A DNA stretch of 41,774 nucleotides from Anaerolineales bacterium UBA2029 (GTDB lineage: Bacteria > Chloroflexota > Anaerolineae > Aggregatilineales > Aggregatilineaceae). The stretch is from contig DDBP01000283.1 in assembly GCA_002332795.1 (NCBI GenBank), positions 1-41,774 on the forward strand, given 5' to 3'. Position numbers and translations under genes: made by a program. The notes beneath the pieces are model-generated. The model was not told where the DNA came from. It saw only the letters and a program-made list of their open reading frames with translations, and searched no databases. Numbering within the stretch: the first letter of the stretch is position 1; every line of letters starts with the position of its first letter. Positions 17,126-25,935 of the stretch are shown here, one piece after another.

Positions 17126-18937
17126 ATGATTGAAACAAAGGTTTTGGCGACCTCGCGCAGGCACCTGCTGATCGTCACCGTGCTGTTGCTGATAGTCGCG
17201 GCCAGCCGTATCCTCCGCCTGAACGGCCTGGAGATGGACATAGACGAAGTGTGGTCTATCTGGCAGACGCTGGGCACGCCGCGCCAGGTGTTGGCCTGGG
17301 TGCCCTACGACTGGCCGCCCCTGTACTATCTGGCTCTGGCGGTCTGGAAAGAGGGGGCGGGCATCCATCCGGTCGCGGTGCGTTATTCGTCGGTGTTGCT
17401 GGGGCTGTGCGGCGTGGCATTCACCTATCGCCTGGGGCGGCATATGCGTTCCCCGCAGATGGGGTTGCTCGCGGCGGGGGTCTATGCGGCGCTCGGTTAC
17501 GCGATCTTCCTCAGCCTGGGCGTGCGCGGCTATATTGCCGTCTATACCCTCTTCCCGCTGACCATGTGGCTGGCGCTGCGCTATTTCGACCGCCCGCAGC
17601 CTGCTCGCGTTGCGGCGCTGAGCCTATCGCTGGCGCTGCTGCTCTACCTGTCGTTCTCCAGCGCGGTTGCGGTGCTGGTGCTGGCGGCTTATCTGCTCGT
17701 CGTTTACCGGACGCGCGCTCTGCGGCAGGGCTGGCTGCCAGCAGCGCCGGCGCTGGCGCTGGTCGCCCCGCTGATGATCGCCAAGGCGAACCTGGCCGTG
17801 GCCCGCACCGAGGCTACCCTGACTATCAATGAGCGCCCCTTTCTCAGCGAGATCAAAGAGCTGCTGTTGGATGACTACGGCGGCAACGCGCGCGCTTTCT
17901 GGCTGGCGTGTTTTGCCGTGGCGACCGCCCTGGCTGTGGTGAACCATCGGCGCCAGTCACGCTCAGTCGCGCTCTTTCTATTCCTCTGGCCGGTGGGGGG
18001 TGCTGTGCTCATGTACCTGACCAACCCGCTGCTGGGCCTGTTCCGCTTCAACTACGCCTGGTGGATCATGGTCGGGCTGGCGTTATGGATGGGTTGGGGG
18101 CTGGCCTATCTGCCACCCAGGGCGCAGATGGTGGCGCTGGCAGTCCTCGGTGGGGTGATGTTCCTGCCCCTGCCTGCCGAACGCTATCACGGCGACGTGC
18201 CTACCCCGCCGTTCATCGCCAATTTCACCTGGCTGCGCGCGCATCTGGTGGCCGGTGACGCGCTGATCCTCGACCCGCACCTGGACGTACCCCTCGAAGC
18301 CTGGGATTACTTCGAGCGCGTCTACTTTCCGCAGGGGCTGCCCTACGCCCAGGACCCGTCCGGCTACCGGCGCATCTGGTACGTGAGCCGGGCCGGGCGC
18401 GAAGACCCCGCGCTAAAGGCCGCCATCGAGGCGGGACGCCTGCCGGGCATTTTCGTCGGCCCACCCGAACTGCTCATCCGCCTGTACGAAGGTCCTCCCG
18501 ATCCGAGGGGACGGCTGTTTGAGAACGGTCTGCGCTTTCACGGGGCCGACGTGCTGCGCGATGGCCGGATTGACGCCGGGCCGCTGGTGCGTCGCGAGGG
18601 CGAGACCATTCACCTGCGGCTATGGTGGTCGGTGGACGAACCGCCGCCCTTCGACTACAGCGTGGGCACGCACGTGCTGGACAGGCGCGGCAATCTGATC
18701 GCGCAGTTTGACGGCCCTCCGCAAGTCGGGGACAATCCAAAGGAGACCAGTCGCTGGCAGCCGGGGCAGTACTATATCGAAGAACGCACGGTGCGGCTGC
18801 CATATGGTCTGGTGACGGGTACCTACCGGCTGGTGCTCACCGTGTATCAGTGGTGGGACAACGTCCGTGTGCCTGGCGAAGGCACAGACGAAGACAGGCT
18901 GTTGCTATTGGACAGGGTGTATGTCAAAGCGTGGTAG
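17126..18937 (+). CDS. GT-C-like polytopic membrane glycosyltransferase with C-terminal beta domain
   Basis: 603 residues. Roughly 9-11 hydrophobic helices fill residues 12-350. The first extracytoplasmic loop holds MDIDEVWSIW, the Asp-Glu position typical of GT39/ArnT/PMT_2-like enzymes that use polyprenyl-phosphate sugars. A soluble C-terminal region (about 355-603) appears to be beta-rich with HLRLWWSVDEPPPFDYSVGTHV, a pattern I associate with similar membrane proteins in Chloroflexota. The likely role is adding a sugar on the outer face of the membrane. An alternative is a non-catalytic relative. It starts 20 bases after the preceding gene. Confidence 0.7.
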   Translation: MIETKVLATSRRHLLIVTVLLLIVAASRILRLNGLEMDIDEVWSIWQTLGTPRQVLAWVPYDWPPLYYLALAVWKEGAGIHPVAVRYSSVLLGLCGVAFTYRLGRHMRSPQMGLLAAGVYAALGYAIFLSLGVRGYIAVYTLFPLTMWLALRYFDRPQPARVAALSLSLALLLYLSFSSAVAVLVLAAYLLVVYRTRALRQGWLPAAPALALVAPLMIAKANLAVARTEATLTINERPFLSEIKELLLDDYGGNARAFWLACFAVATALAVVNHRRQSRSVALFLFLWPVGGAVLMYLTNPLLGLFRFNYAWWIMVGLALWMGWGLAYLPPRAQMVALAVLGGVMFLPLPAERYHGDVPTPPFIANFTWLRAHLVAGDALILDPHLDVPLEAWDYFERVYFPQGLPYAQDPSGYRRIWYVSRAGREDPALKAAIEAGRLPGIFVGPPELLIRLYEGPPDPRGRLFENGLRFHGADVLRDGRIDAGPLVRREGETIHLRLWWSVDEPPPFDYSVGTHVLDRRGNLIAQFDGPPQVGDNPKETSRWQPGQYYIEERTVRLPYGLVTGTYRLVLTVYQWWDNVRVPGEGTDEDRLLLLDRVYVKAW

Positions 18938-18964
18938 CGTTGGGCTATCCCTGGAGCACTCACC

Positions 18965-20152
18965 ATGAAACTGCTGGTCATAGTCTCCTCTCTGGACCTG
19001 ACTCAACCATTCAGCGCCACGCCCGCCTGGTGGCAACTGCTCAAGGCGCTCTACGAAGTGGGCGTGGACGTGATCGCCACCCCCTATCAGGGGCCAGCCA
19101 TCGAGTCCCCCTGGTGGCGCGCCGCTCCCAACCCTGCCAGGCGCGAGGGTGACCTCTTCAAGCTGGCCCGCGACACTCTGCGCCGCCTGACCGGCGATCG
19201 GCAGACACAGGTCGAAGGGACGCAGCCGCAGGCCGAGAGCCTCTCCGACCGGCTGGTGCGGCGTGTGGCGCAGACGGTCATCGCCCCGCGCTGGCGTCAT
19301 CATGTGGATCGTATCCTCCGCCAGCAATCGGACGTGGACGCCGTGCTGATGATCACCGTCCCGGCCAATCATCTAAACGGCCTGGCGCGGCATATCATCA
19401 GCAAGCACAACAAGCCAGTGTTGTTCTACGACGGAGACGTGCCCGCCAGCCTGCCCACCTTCATGGGCTTTGCCACGGGCTTCCGCTTCTATCACGGTGC
19501 GGACCTGTCCGAATACACCGCCTTCATCTCCAACAGCGAGGGTGGGCGACAGGGGTTGCTCGACCTGGGTGCGCGCGCCGTACACACGCTGTTCTATGGC
19601 GCGGACGAAGACCTGTTCAGCCCGGTAGACGTGCCGCAGGACATTGACGCCTTCTTCTACGGGCACGGGCGCGAATACCGCGGCGAGTGGATTGACGCCA
19701 TGGTGCGCGAGCCGAGTCTGCAGATGCCGGGGGTGCGTTTCGCCGTGCGCGGGCTGCGCCTGGGCGACCTGGGCCGCGCCGAGAAATTGCCCTATCTATC
19801 GTTCAGCAAGCTGCGCGAATACGCCTGCCGCAGCAAGCTCAACCTGGTCATCACGCGCAAGGCCCATGCGTCGGTCTTCGCCTCCTCGTCGTCGCGCCCC
19901 TTCGAGCTGGCCGCGCTGGGCGCGTGCATGGTCTGCAATCCCTACGAGGGTATCGAGACCTGGTTCGAGCCGGAAAAAGAGCTGGTCGTCGTGCACAGTG
20001 CCGAAGAAGCGATCGAGCGCTACACCTGGCTGCTGGCACACGACGAAGCGCGGCGTAAGATGGGGCAGGCCGCCCGCGAACGCTTCTTGAAGGAGCACAC
20101 CTTCCGGCACCGGGCGCAGCAGTTGGTGGAGATCATCCGGGGCTATCTATGA
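18965..20152 (+). CDS. CgeB-like glycosyltransferase
   Basis: 395 residues. The C-terminal half has the features of the Glyco_trans_1_2/CgeB group: FYGHGREYRGEWIDAMV, YACRSKLNLVITRKAH, SSSRPFELAALGACMVCNPY and FEPEKELVVVHSAEEAIERYTWLL. The N-terminal half is less conserved (LLVIVSSLDLTQPFSATPAW). GGAG at 18953-18956 supports the start. The stop overlaps the acyltransferase ATG (ATGA). The predicted activity is retaining sugar transfer within the surface glycan pathway. CgeB itself is a spore-coat protein, but no sporulation gene is nearby. Confidence 0.8.
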   Translation: MKLLVIVSSLDLTQPFSATPAWWQLLKALYEVGVDVIATPYQGPAIESPWWRAAPNPARREGDLFKLARDTLRRLTGDRQTQVEGTQPQAESLSDRLVRRVAQTVIAPRWRHHVDRILRQQSDVDAVLMITVPANHLNGLARHIISKHNKPVLFYDGDVPASLPTFMGFATGFRFYHGADLSEYTAFISNSEGGRQGLLDLGARAVHTLFYGADEDLFSPVDVPQDIDAFFYGHGREYRGEWIDAMVREPSLQMPGVRFAVRGLRLGDLGRAEKLPYLSFSKLREYACRSKLNLVITRKAHASVFASSSSRPFELAALGACMVCNPYEGIETWFEPEKELVVVHSAEEAIERYTWLLAHDEARRKMGQAARERFLKEHTFRHRAQQLVEIIRGYL

Positions 20153-20841
20153 GCGAGCCGCCGCCGCACCCTCACGACCCCGCCCCGCCGGAGTCGCTGC
20201 TCTCGTGGGACGCGCTGCGCCTGGCGCTCGACACGCCCTGGCGCGTCCGGCTGGAGATGCGCCGCCTGCTGAGCTGGCCCATGACGCGGCTGATCTTCGC
20301 CCTGGCCGGTGTCCCCTGGGGACGGGGCTGGCGCTTCTATGGCGTGCCCATTCTGCAGAAGCACCGCCGCAGTACCCTCCTGATCGGCGACGACCTGTCG
20401 CTGCGCTCGATCCCGCACAGCAACGCGCTCGGCCCCAATCATCCGGTCATCCTCTCCACCCGGCGAGCCGGCGCGCGGCTGATCATCGGGCGTGGCTTCG
20501 GCATGACTGGCGGTACAATCTGCGCCGAGGAGTCGATCACCATCGGCGACCATGTGTGGGTGGGGGCCAATTGCGTCATCACTGACACCGATTTTCACCC
20601 GCTCGATCTGGAAGCGCGGCTGGCCCGTCCCCTGGACGGCACAACCGCACCCGTGGTGATCGAGGATGGGGTGTTCATTGGGATGCACTCCCTGGTGCTG
20701 AAAGGGGTGACCATCGGCGCGCGCAGCGTGATCGGCGCGGGCAGCGTGGTCACACACGACATCCCGCCCGGTGTGGTGGCGGCGGGCAACCCGGCCCGCG
20801 TCATTCGCCCGCTCGATACTGTGCCGGTCTCTCGCCTCTGA
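20149..20841 (+). CDS. Left-handed beta-helix O-acyltransferase
   Basis: 230 residues. Residues from about 110 onward form hexapeptide repeats (ITIGDHVWVGANCVI, VVIEDGVFIGMHSLVLKGVTIGARSVIGAGSVV) ending with the signature PPGVVAAGNPARVIR of the maltose/galactoside acetyltransferase group. The likely catalytic base is His150 in TDTDFHPLD. The first 100 residues are proline-rich and then hydrophobic/basic (SWPMTRLIFALAGVPWGRGW), perhaps a membrane-contact segment. It probably acetylates a sugar of the polymer with acetyl-CoA. It is coupled by an ATGA overlap to the CgeB-like gene. Confidence 0.88.
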   Translation: MSEPPPHPHDPAPPESLLSWDALRLALDTPWRVRLEMRRLLSWPMTRLIFALAGVPWGRGWRFYGVPILQKHRRSTLLIGDDLSLRSIPHSNALGPNHPVILSTRRAGARLIIGRGFGMTGGTICAEESITIGDHVWVGANCVITDTDFHPLDLEARLARPLDGTTAPVVIEDGVFIGMHSLVLKGVTIGARSVIGAGSVVTHDIPPGVVAAGNPARVIRPLDTVPVSRL

Positions 20842-20856
20842 CAACCGGATAGGCTT

Positions 20857-22728
20857 ATGCACTTCCTGGCTTACCTCCTGTTGATCGGCGTCTGGCTCAG
20901 CCTGGGCTTGCTGGTCGCCATCGCTCTGCCGACGCGCGGCCTGCGCGTGGGCCTGGGTACGCTGACCGCCCTGGCCGCAGCGATCGATCTCACCTGGTTC
21001 GTCGCCCCGCTGATCGGCTGGTCGGCCCGCCTGGGCGACGCGGCCTGGGTCGCCGCGTTCCTGGGAGCGCTGGGGCTGGCGCTGAGCCGCCCGCAGATGA
21101 CCGCGCACGGCTGGCAGACGCCATCCCCCCGTGACCTGGCCGCGCTGGGGCTGATTATCGCCGCCTTTGGGGCGGTGCTGCTGGTGTTGCCCGTGCCGCT
21201 GGATACCGACGCGCAGGGCTTCGGCTATCTGGCGCTGATGCTGCGCGACGGCGGCGACTATACGACGCTGGCCCCCTGGCACCCGGAAATAGACTACCTC
21301 TATTCACCGGCACAGCCCGGCCTGATCGCGCATCTCAGCGCGCGCTTTGCGCCAGGGATTCACACGCTACAGATGATCGTCGCGGCGGCGACGGCGGCGC
21401 TGTTCGTCTGGGCCGCCTATGACCTGGGCTGCGAGCTGGGCGACCGGCGGCTGGGGCGCGCCTTTCTGCTGGCAGCACTGGGCGGCACCGGGCTGATCAC
21501 CGCCTTCATGGATTCGCACTACACGGCGCTGCTGGCACTGGCCTGTGCCCTGGCCTTCCTGACGCACACCCTGCGCTACCTGGCCGCGCCGACCTGGTTC
21601 AACGCGGCGCTGGCGGCGATCTGCCTGGCGGGCGTGCCGCTGAGTCAGCCGGACACGACCATCGCGCTGATCATGGGCTACGCGCCCTGGCTGATCGTCC
21701 TGGCGGCGGCGCGCCCTCGCCCGACTCTCCGCGCCTGGCTGGGCGCAGCCGGAGCTATTCCGCTGGGGGCGTTGCTGCTGGTTGCGCCCTGGCTGGTCAG
21801 CCTGCGCGATCTGCTCGGCGCGGACATCGCCTCGCCCTTCACCGTGGACGCCGGTCACTGGCGGACGCTGATCTTCATGCACGGAGGGGTGGTGGTCGCC
21901 CTGGCCGCGCTGGGCGGCTGGGGTGCGCTGCGACAACGGTCGGCGGCGGGGCTGCTGGCGCTGGTCTGGCTGGCGGCCATCGTCGAGTTCTCGACGCTCG
22001 GCCTGCTGGAGCGCACCTTTCCGGCGCTGATCGAGCCGCTACTCAAGTACGACTACCCCTTCAGCCTGGCCTGGCACGGGCCGATCATCCCCTATACCAT
22101 CCTGGGCGGGAGCGGGTTGCTGTGGCTGGCCGACCGCCTGGGTGCAGCGCGCGTTGACCGCCTGGCGCGGCGCTGGGCCTATCCGGCGGTGGGGCTGGGG
22201 GCGGGGGTATTGCTGGTGAGTGTGGTGGCCTTCGAGCCGCTGTTGGCGCTCAGCAAGGAAGCGGGGTTGCGCTTCTTCGGGGCGTTCTCGTCGGCAGCGG
22301 ACGTGTCGGCGATGGAGTGGTTGCGCGAGCATGCGCCTGCCGATGCCCGCGTGCTCAATCACCCCGGCCCGCACGAAGGCGACTGGGCACCTATCATTGC
22401 CGAGCGCGATACGGTGTACTTCCGCCCGCAGCCGTTCTTCCGCGGGACAGAGCGCGCCGACGCCGAGCAGGCCGCGCTGCGCGCCTTCTGGCGCGACCCG
22501 ACCGACCCGGTGCACCGACTGGCGCTGCTGTCGGCGGGGGTGCGCTACGTGCTGGTGCCGCAGGTCTTCGGCAGGCCGGAAGCGTTCGACGAGATGGTAC
22601 GCTGGCGGCGTCCGCTGGACGAGGCGGCGTCGTATGCGGCGGGGGCGGTGCCCGACGCGCCCTATTTACGGCTGGTATACGATCGCGATGGAGCGCGGGT
22701 GTACGAGGTGCTGGCAGAAGGCAGATGA
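20857..22728 (+). CDS. Large polytopic membrane protein, GT-C/ArnT-like
   Basis: 623 residues with about 12 hydrophobic segments over residues 1-470 and a soluble C-terminal tail of about 150. A loop near residue 117 reads PLDTDAQGFGYLALMLRDGGDY, resembling the acidic first-loop motif of GT-C enzymes. TAFMDSHYTALLALACAL follows in a later helix. The tail begins SAMEWLREHAPADARVLNH, a pattern frequent at the C-terminus of GT39-like proteins. I infer a membrane glycosyltransferase or a glycan polymerase/ligase; no Wzy or O-antigen ligase motif is evident. It ends the operon: its stop is immediately followed by a hairpin. Confidence 0.65.
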   Translation: MHFLAYLLLIGVWLSLGLLVAIALPTRGLRVGLGTLTALAAAIDLTWFVAPLIGWSARLGDAAWVAAFLGALGLALSRPQMTAHGWQTPSPRDLAALGLIIAAFGAVLLVLPVPLDTDAQGFGYLALMLRDGGDYTTLAPWHPEIDYLYSPAQPGLIAHLSARFAPGIHTLQMIVAAATAALFVWAAYDLGCELGDRRLGRAFLLAALGGTGLITAFMDSHYTALLALACALAFLTHTLRYLAAPTWFNAALAAICLAGVPLSQPDTTIALIMGYAPWLIVLAAARPRPTLRAWLGAAGAIPLGALLLVAPWLVSLRDLLGADIASPFTVDAGHWRTLIFMHGGVVVALAALGGWGALRQRSAAGLLALVWLAAIVEFSTLGLLERTFPALIEPLLKYDYPFSLAWHGPIIPYTILGGSGLLWLADRLGAARVDRLARRWAYPAVGLGAGVLLVSVVAFEPLLALSKEAGLRFFGAFSSAADVSAMEWLREHAPADARVLNHPGPHEGDWAPIIAERDTVYFRPQPFFRGTERADAEQAALRAFWRDPTDPVHRLALLSAGVRYVLVPQVFGRPEAFDEMVRWRRPLDEAASYAAGAVPDAPYLRLVYDRDGARVYEVLAEGR

Positions 22729-22759
22729 AAGTCCCGTCTGAATACTAAAGACGGGACTT
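22729..22759 (+). terminator. hairpin terminator of the polysaccharide operon
   Basis: A perfect 11-base-pair stem, AAGTCCCGTCT (22729-22739) with AGACGGGACTT (22749-22759), and a 9-base loop, starting right after the stop codon. The T-run after it is minimal, so it may act as a 3' stability hairpin as well. Confidence 0.65.
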
Positions 22760-22961
22760 GCAGGAATGATGCGCGTCGCACTGCCACAATAATGATGGCC
22801 GAGCGTTATTGTATGCGGAGGGATGGGCGGTTGTCAAATTGCATGCGCAGAAGCTTAACAGGCCCATATCGGCCCGGCCATCCTGAAACTCAACGCGACG
22901 GGATTAAGGCGACGGCGTGCCTTTCTTCACGCCTCGACTCAAAAGATGACTGCGATAAGGC

Positions 22962-23285
22962 CTAGGCTGCCTTCGAGCGGCGCAGATCATGCTTGCTCTT
23001 GCGCCGATTCTTCTTGAAGCCGTTCTTTCGATCGCGATAGACGGTGATGATACAGAGCCTACCGTCCTCTTCCCTGCTGGCGTGCACAGTCAACCCCTCC
23101 AGCCGCTCATAGCATGGCGGGAGTCCGGCACGCATGATGTGGCGTTTTCCCAAGAAGAAAACAAGACTACCGGCAATGAACAATGGCTCGCCGTACCGGA
23201 CGGCAAGCAGAACGTCATCCTCGGTCAGATTTCGCTGCGCACAGCGTTCACGGGCATGATCAGTGAAGATCACAGTATTGTTCAT
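22962..23285 (-). CDS. DUF4258 domain protein
   Basis: 107 residues, small and basic. The N-terminal half shows the DUF4258 pattern FTDHARERCAQRNLTEDDVLLAV (H-A-x-x-R-x-x-x-R), and the second half ends in LCIITVYRDRKNGFKKNRR. The family has an RNase-toxin-like (RelE/BrnT-related) fold and is often found in toxin-antitoxin or mobile contexts. No antitoxin partner is visible on either side. The start has a near-ideal AAGGAGG 6 bases upstream and a good promoter behind it, so the gene is likely expressed. The 233 bases between it and the preceding hairpin show no gene. A toxin role is unproven. Confidence 0.75.
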   Translation of the reverse strand: MNNTVIFTDHARERCAQRNLTEDDVLLAVRYGEPLFIAGSLVFFLGKRHIMRAGLPPCYERLEGLTVHASREEDGRLCIITVYRDRKNGFKKNRRKSKHDLRRSKAA

Positions 23286-23362
23286 GGCAGCCTCCTTCCA
23301 GGGAAGGATGGCCGGGCTGATATGCGTCTGTTAAGGTGCAGCTAATCAGCAAAGCGGACGAA

Positions 23363-23391
23363 ATGATAAGCCTTTTGATGCAGCTTGTAAA
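23363..23391 (-). promoter_or_regulatory. promoter of the DUF4258 gene
   Basis: On the minus strand TTTACA (23386-23391), a 17-base spacer and TATCAT (23363-23368), each 5 of 6 to consensus. It gives a leader of about 70 bases. Confidence 0.6.
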
Positions 23392-23412
23392 GGGTCTGTT
23401 TGCAAGGAGTTC

Positions 23413-23553
23413 ATGAGAAAAGTCTCCCTCTTGCGTCAGTTCTTCGCCCTGCGACTCTTTTGCCCTGCGCCGCCTTTTGTGGCACGATTAGCGCCAGCAA
23501 CCGCGCCAGACCTGCGGGCTGGCCCGTCCCCTGGGAGCGTTGCGCTGCCATGA
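23413..23553 (+). CDS. possible 46-residue leader ORF coupled to the TIR-WD40 gene
   Basis: ATG at 23413 with AAGGAG at 23404-23409 (spacing only 3 bases) opens a 46-codon frame (MRKVSLLRQFFALRLFCPAP...). Its TGA overlaps the ATG of the TIR-WD40 gene as ATGA. The TIR-WD40 start itself has only a distant GGGAG. The peptide is rich in Arg, Pro and Ala and resembles nothing I know. It may be a real coupled leader, or simply a chance frame. An N-terminal cationic-hydrophobic stretch is visible. Confidence 0.3.
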   Translation: MRKVSLLRQFFALRLFCPAPPFVARLAPATAPDLRAGPSPGSVALP

Positions 23554-24887
23554 CGCGCGTCTTCATCAGCTACAGCCGCGCCGACGAAGTCTTCGCCCGG
23601 AGGCTGGCGACCGACCTGGATCGCCTGGGCGCGGACGTGTGGATTGACGTGGACGACATCCCGCCCGGCGTCAACTGGAGCACGGCCATTCAGCAGGGAC
23701 TGGATACCTGCGACGCGCTGGTGCTGGTGATCTCGCCGGACGCGCTGACCTCCAAGAACGTCGAGGACGAATGGCAATACGTGCGCGACGAAGGCAAGCC
23801 GATCATCCCCCTGCTCTGGCGACCTGTGCCGCGCCTGCACTTTCAGCTTCGGCGCATCCAGTATGTGGACTTTCACCGACAGCCCTACGAAACCGCGCTG
23901 GAACAGTTGCGCGCCCGCCTGTTCGACGCGGCGATGCCCGCTCCAGCCGCCCCGGTCACCGGCGCGATCACGCCAGTCACCGCCCGGCAGATTGCTTCGC
24001 TGCGCGAGCTGTCGGCACACCGCGACACGGTGCGCGGCGTGACCTTCAGCCCGGACGGGGCGTTGCTGGCGACCTGCTCCGACGACAAGACGGTGCGCCT
24101 GTGGCACACGGGGCAGCGCCGCCGCATCCGCGCCCTGATCGGGCACGAGAAGCCGGTCAACGCCGTCGCCTTCAGCCCAGACGGGACGCTGCTCGCCTCT
24201 GCCTCCGACGACCGCACAGTGCGCCTGTGGGACGTCAAGCGGCGCTTCTGCATGACGGCGCTGCGTGGCCATACCGGGCGCGTCATTGGCCTGGCCTGGC
24301 ATCCGGGCGGCGAGCGGCTGATCTCCTGGGGAGAAGAGAGCGCCCTGCGCACCTGGGACGTGCGCGCCCGGCGGCAGGTTGCGGAGATGGCCGGTGTGTC
24401 GGGCTTCGCCGGCTACAGCGTGGCCGGGAGTTTTGCTACCCTGCACGAGGGCGGCGGGCGCGTCTGTCTGTGGATGAGGGCGCAGGAACGCCCCTTGCTG
24501 GACGAAGCGTTGCCCGCGCCCGCGCATTGTCTGGCGCTCAGCCCGGATGGAGCGCTGCTGGCAGTGGGCTTCAGCGAGGAGGGGCTGCTGCTGATCGGCG
24601 CTTCCGGGCAGTCCCTGGCGCGGGTGTATTACGCCGACTACAACGCCAACTGCGTGCGCGGCCTGGCCTTCAGCCCGGACGGAGCCTTGCTGGCGGCGGC
24701 TTCGCTGGACGGCGGGCTGCGTCTGTGGAAGACAGAGATCCTGGCGACGGGCGGCAGCACGCGGGCCTGGCGCGCCCTGCACGAGCACGAGGGCGGCCTG
24801 ACCGCCGTGACCTTCAGCGCAGACGGTTCGCTGCTGGCGACCGCCTCACACGACGGCACCGCGCGCCTGTGGGGGGTGAGGGGATAG
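23550..24887 (+). CDS. TIR domain-WD40 beta-propeller fusion protein
   Basis: 445 residues. The TIR domain, residues of about 1-125, starts RVFISYSRADEVFARRLATDL, has VWIDVDDIPPGVNW and ends in IIPLLWRP. Glu74 in SPDALTSKNVEDEWQYV sits at the catalytic Glu position of NAD-cleaving TIR domains. After a Pro/Ala linker, seven WD40 blades fill residues of about 150-445: blades 1, 2, 6 and 7 are canonical (VTFSPDGALLATCSDDKTVRLW), blades 3-5 degenerate. Seven blades make one closed propeller. There is no NTPase domain, unlike STAND/NLR proteins. Possible roles are a sensor with NADase output or a scaffold. ATG 23550 is chosen because the upstream residues are not homologous. Confidence 0.9.
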   Translation: MTRVFISYSRADEVFARRLATDLDRLGADVWIDVDDIPPGVNWSTAIQQGLDTCDALVLVISPDALTSKNVEDEWQYVRDEGKPIIPLLWRPVPRLHFQLRRIQYVDFHRQPYETALEQLRARLFDAAMPAPAAPVTGAITPVTARQIASLRELSAHRDTVRGVTFSPDGALLATCSDDKTVRLWHTGQRRRIRALIGHEKPVNAVAFSPDGTLLASASDDRTVRLWDVKRRFCMTALRGHTGRVIGLAWHPGGERLISWGEESALRTWDVRARRQVAEMAGVSGFAGYSVAGSFATLHEGGGRVCLWMRAQERPLLDEALPAPAHCLALSPDGALLAVGFSEEGLLLIGASGQSLARVYYADYNANCVRGLAFSPDGALLAAASLDGGLRLWKTEILATGGSTRAWRALHEHEGGLTAVTFSADGSLLATASHDGTARLWGVRG

Positions 24888-24907
24888 ACTCGGCCCACGA
24901 AAACCTG

Positions 24908-24916
24908 TGCTACAAT
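24908..24916 (+). promoter_or_regulatory. extended -10 promoter before the radical SAM gene
   Basis: TGCTACAAT at 24908-24916 is an extended -10 element (TGn before TACAAT) about 40 bases before the start codon. No good -35 box is seen, as is common for extended -10 promoters. Confidence 0.45.
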
Positions 24917-24954
24917 GCGGGGTGAGACCAGCGAGGCACGGGAGGGCGTGTCCG

Positions 24955-25893
24955 ATGGCCCCGTTTGAACCTGCCTACCTTCGCCTGCTGCGCAGCGGCG
25001 GCTTTGAGGAGCGCGTGCAGACCGCACAAGCCGCGTTGCGCGATTGCGCTCTGTGTCCCTGGGCCTGTCATGTAGACCGCACACAGAAGATCGGCTTCTG
25101 CCGCACCGGAGCCGAGGCCATCGTCAGCAGCGCTTTCCCGCATATGGGCGAGGAAGACCCGCTCACCGGTATCTACGGTTCCGGCACGATCTTCTTCGCG
25201 CAGTGCAACATGCGCTGTCAGTTCTGCCAGAACTACGAGATCAGCCAGCTTGGCGAGGGCCGCCCGATCAGCGCCGAACGCCTGGCCGAAGTCATGCTGC
25301 GCCTGCAAGAAGTGGGCTGCCACAACATCAACTTTGTCTCTCCCACCCACGTCATCCCACAGATCATCACCGCCGTCTATCTCGCCGCGCAGCAAGGGCT
25401 GAGCATCCCGCTGGTGTACAACACGGGCGGCTACGACGCCCTGGAGGGACTACGTCTGCTGGATGGCATCATTGATATCTACATGCCCGATATGAAGTAC
25501 GCCGATGCCACCCTGGCCCAGAAGTACTCGAAAATCCGCGACTACCCGCGCCACAATCGGGCGGCTGTGCGCGAGATGCACCGCCAAGTGGGCGATCTGC
25601 AACTGGACGAGCGCGGGATTGCCACACGCGGGTTGCTGGTGCGACATCTGGTGCTGCCAGAAGGCATCGCTGGCACCGCCGAGATTGTGCGCTTCCTGGC
25701 CGAGGAAATCTCGCCCAACACGTATGTCAACATCATGGGGCAATATCGCCCGGCGTGGCGCGTGGCCGAGCGACAGATCGCTCCGCTCAACCGTCCGGTG
25801 ACGCGCCAGGAAGTCGAAGAGGCGCGCGCCCTCGCGCGGCGGGCAGGGCTGCGGCTGGACGAACGCCGGGCATGGTTGGTGCGCTGGCTATGA
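24955..25893 (+). CDS. PflX-like radical SAM protein (COG1313 type)
   Basis: 312 residues. The radical SAM cluster is CNMRCQFC, with Cys84, Cys88 and Cys91 (C-x3-C-x2-C), inside FFAQCNMRCQFCQNYEISQ. An additional N-terminal Cys set, C31-x2-C34-x3-C38-x10-C49 (CALCPWACHVDRTQKIGFC), is typical of the PflX/COG1313 branch of the pyruvate formate-lyase activase family. Later motifs are HNINFVSPTHVIPQI and IIDIYMPDMKY. The enzyme would cleave SAM with a [4Fe-4S] cluster to make a 5'-deoxyadenosyl radical; the target is unknown and no glycyl radical enzyme is in the window. GGGAGG at 24941-24946 supports ATG 24955. It is followed closely by the EF-Tu-domain-like gene. Confidence 0.88.
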   Translation: MAPFEPAYLRLLRSGGFEERVQTAQAALRDCALCPWACHVDRTQKIGFCRTGAEAIVSSAFPHMGEEDPLTGIYGSGTIFFAQCNMRCQFCQNYEISQLGEGRPISAERLAEVMLRLQEVGCHNINFVSPTHVIPQIITAVYLAAQQGLSIPLVYNTGGYDALEGLRLLDGIIDIYMPDMKYADATLAQKYSKIRDYPRHNRAAVREMHRQVGDLQLDERGIATRGLLVRHLVLPEGIAGTAEIVRFLAEEISPNTYVNIMGQYRPAWRVAERQIAPLNRPVTRQEVEEARALARRAGLRLDERRAWLVRWL

Positions 25894-25935
25894 GGAGGGG
25901 GGCGCGCCTGGCAGCGTGCCCCAAGGAGGAGCGCA

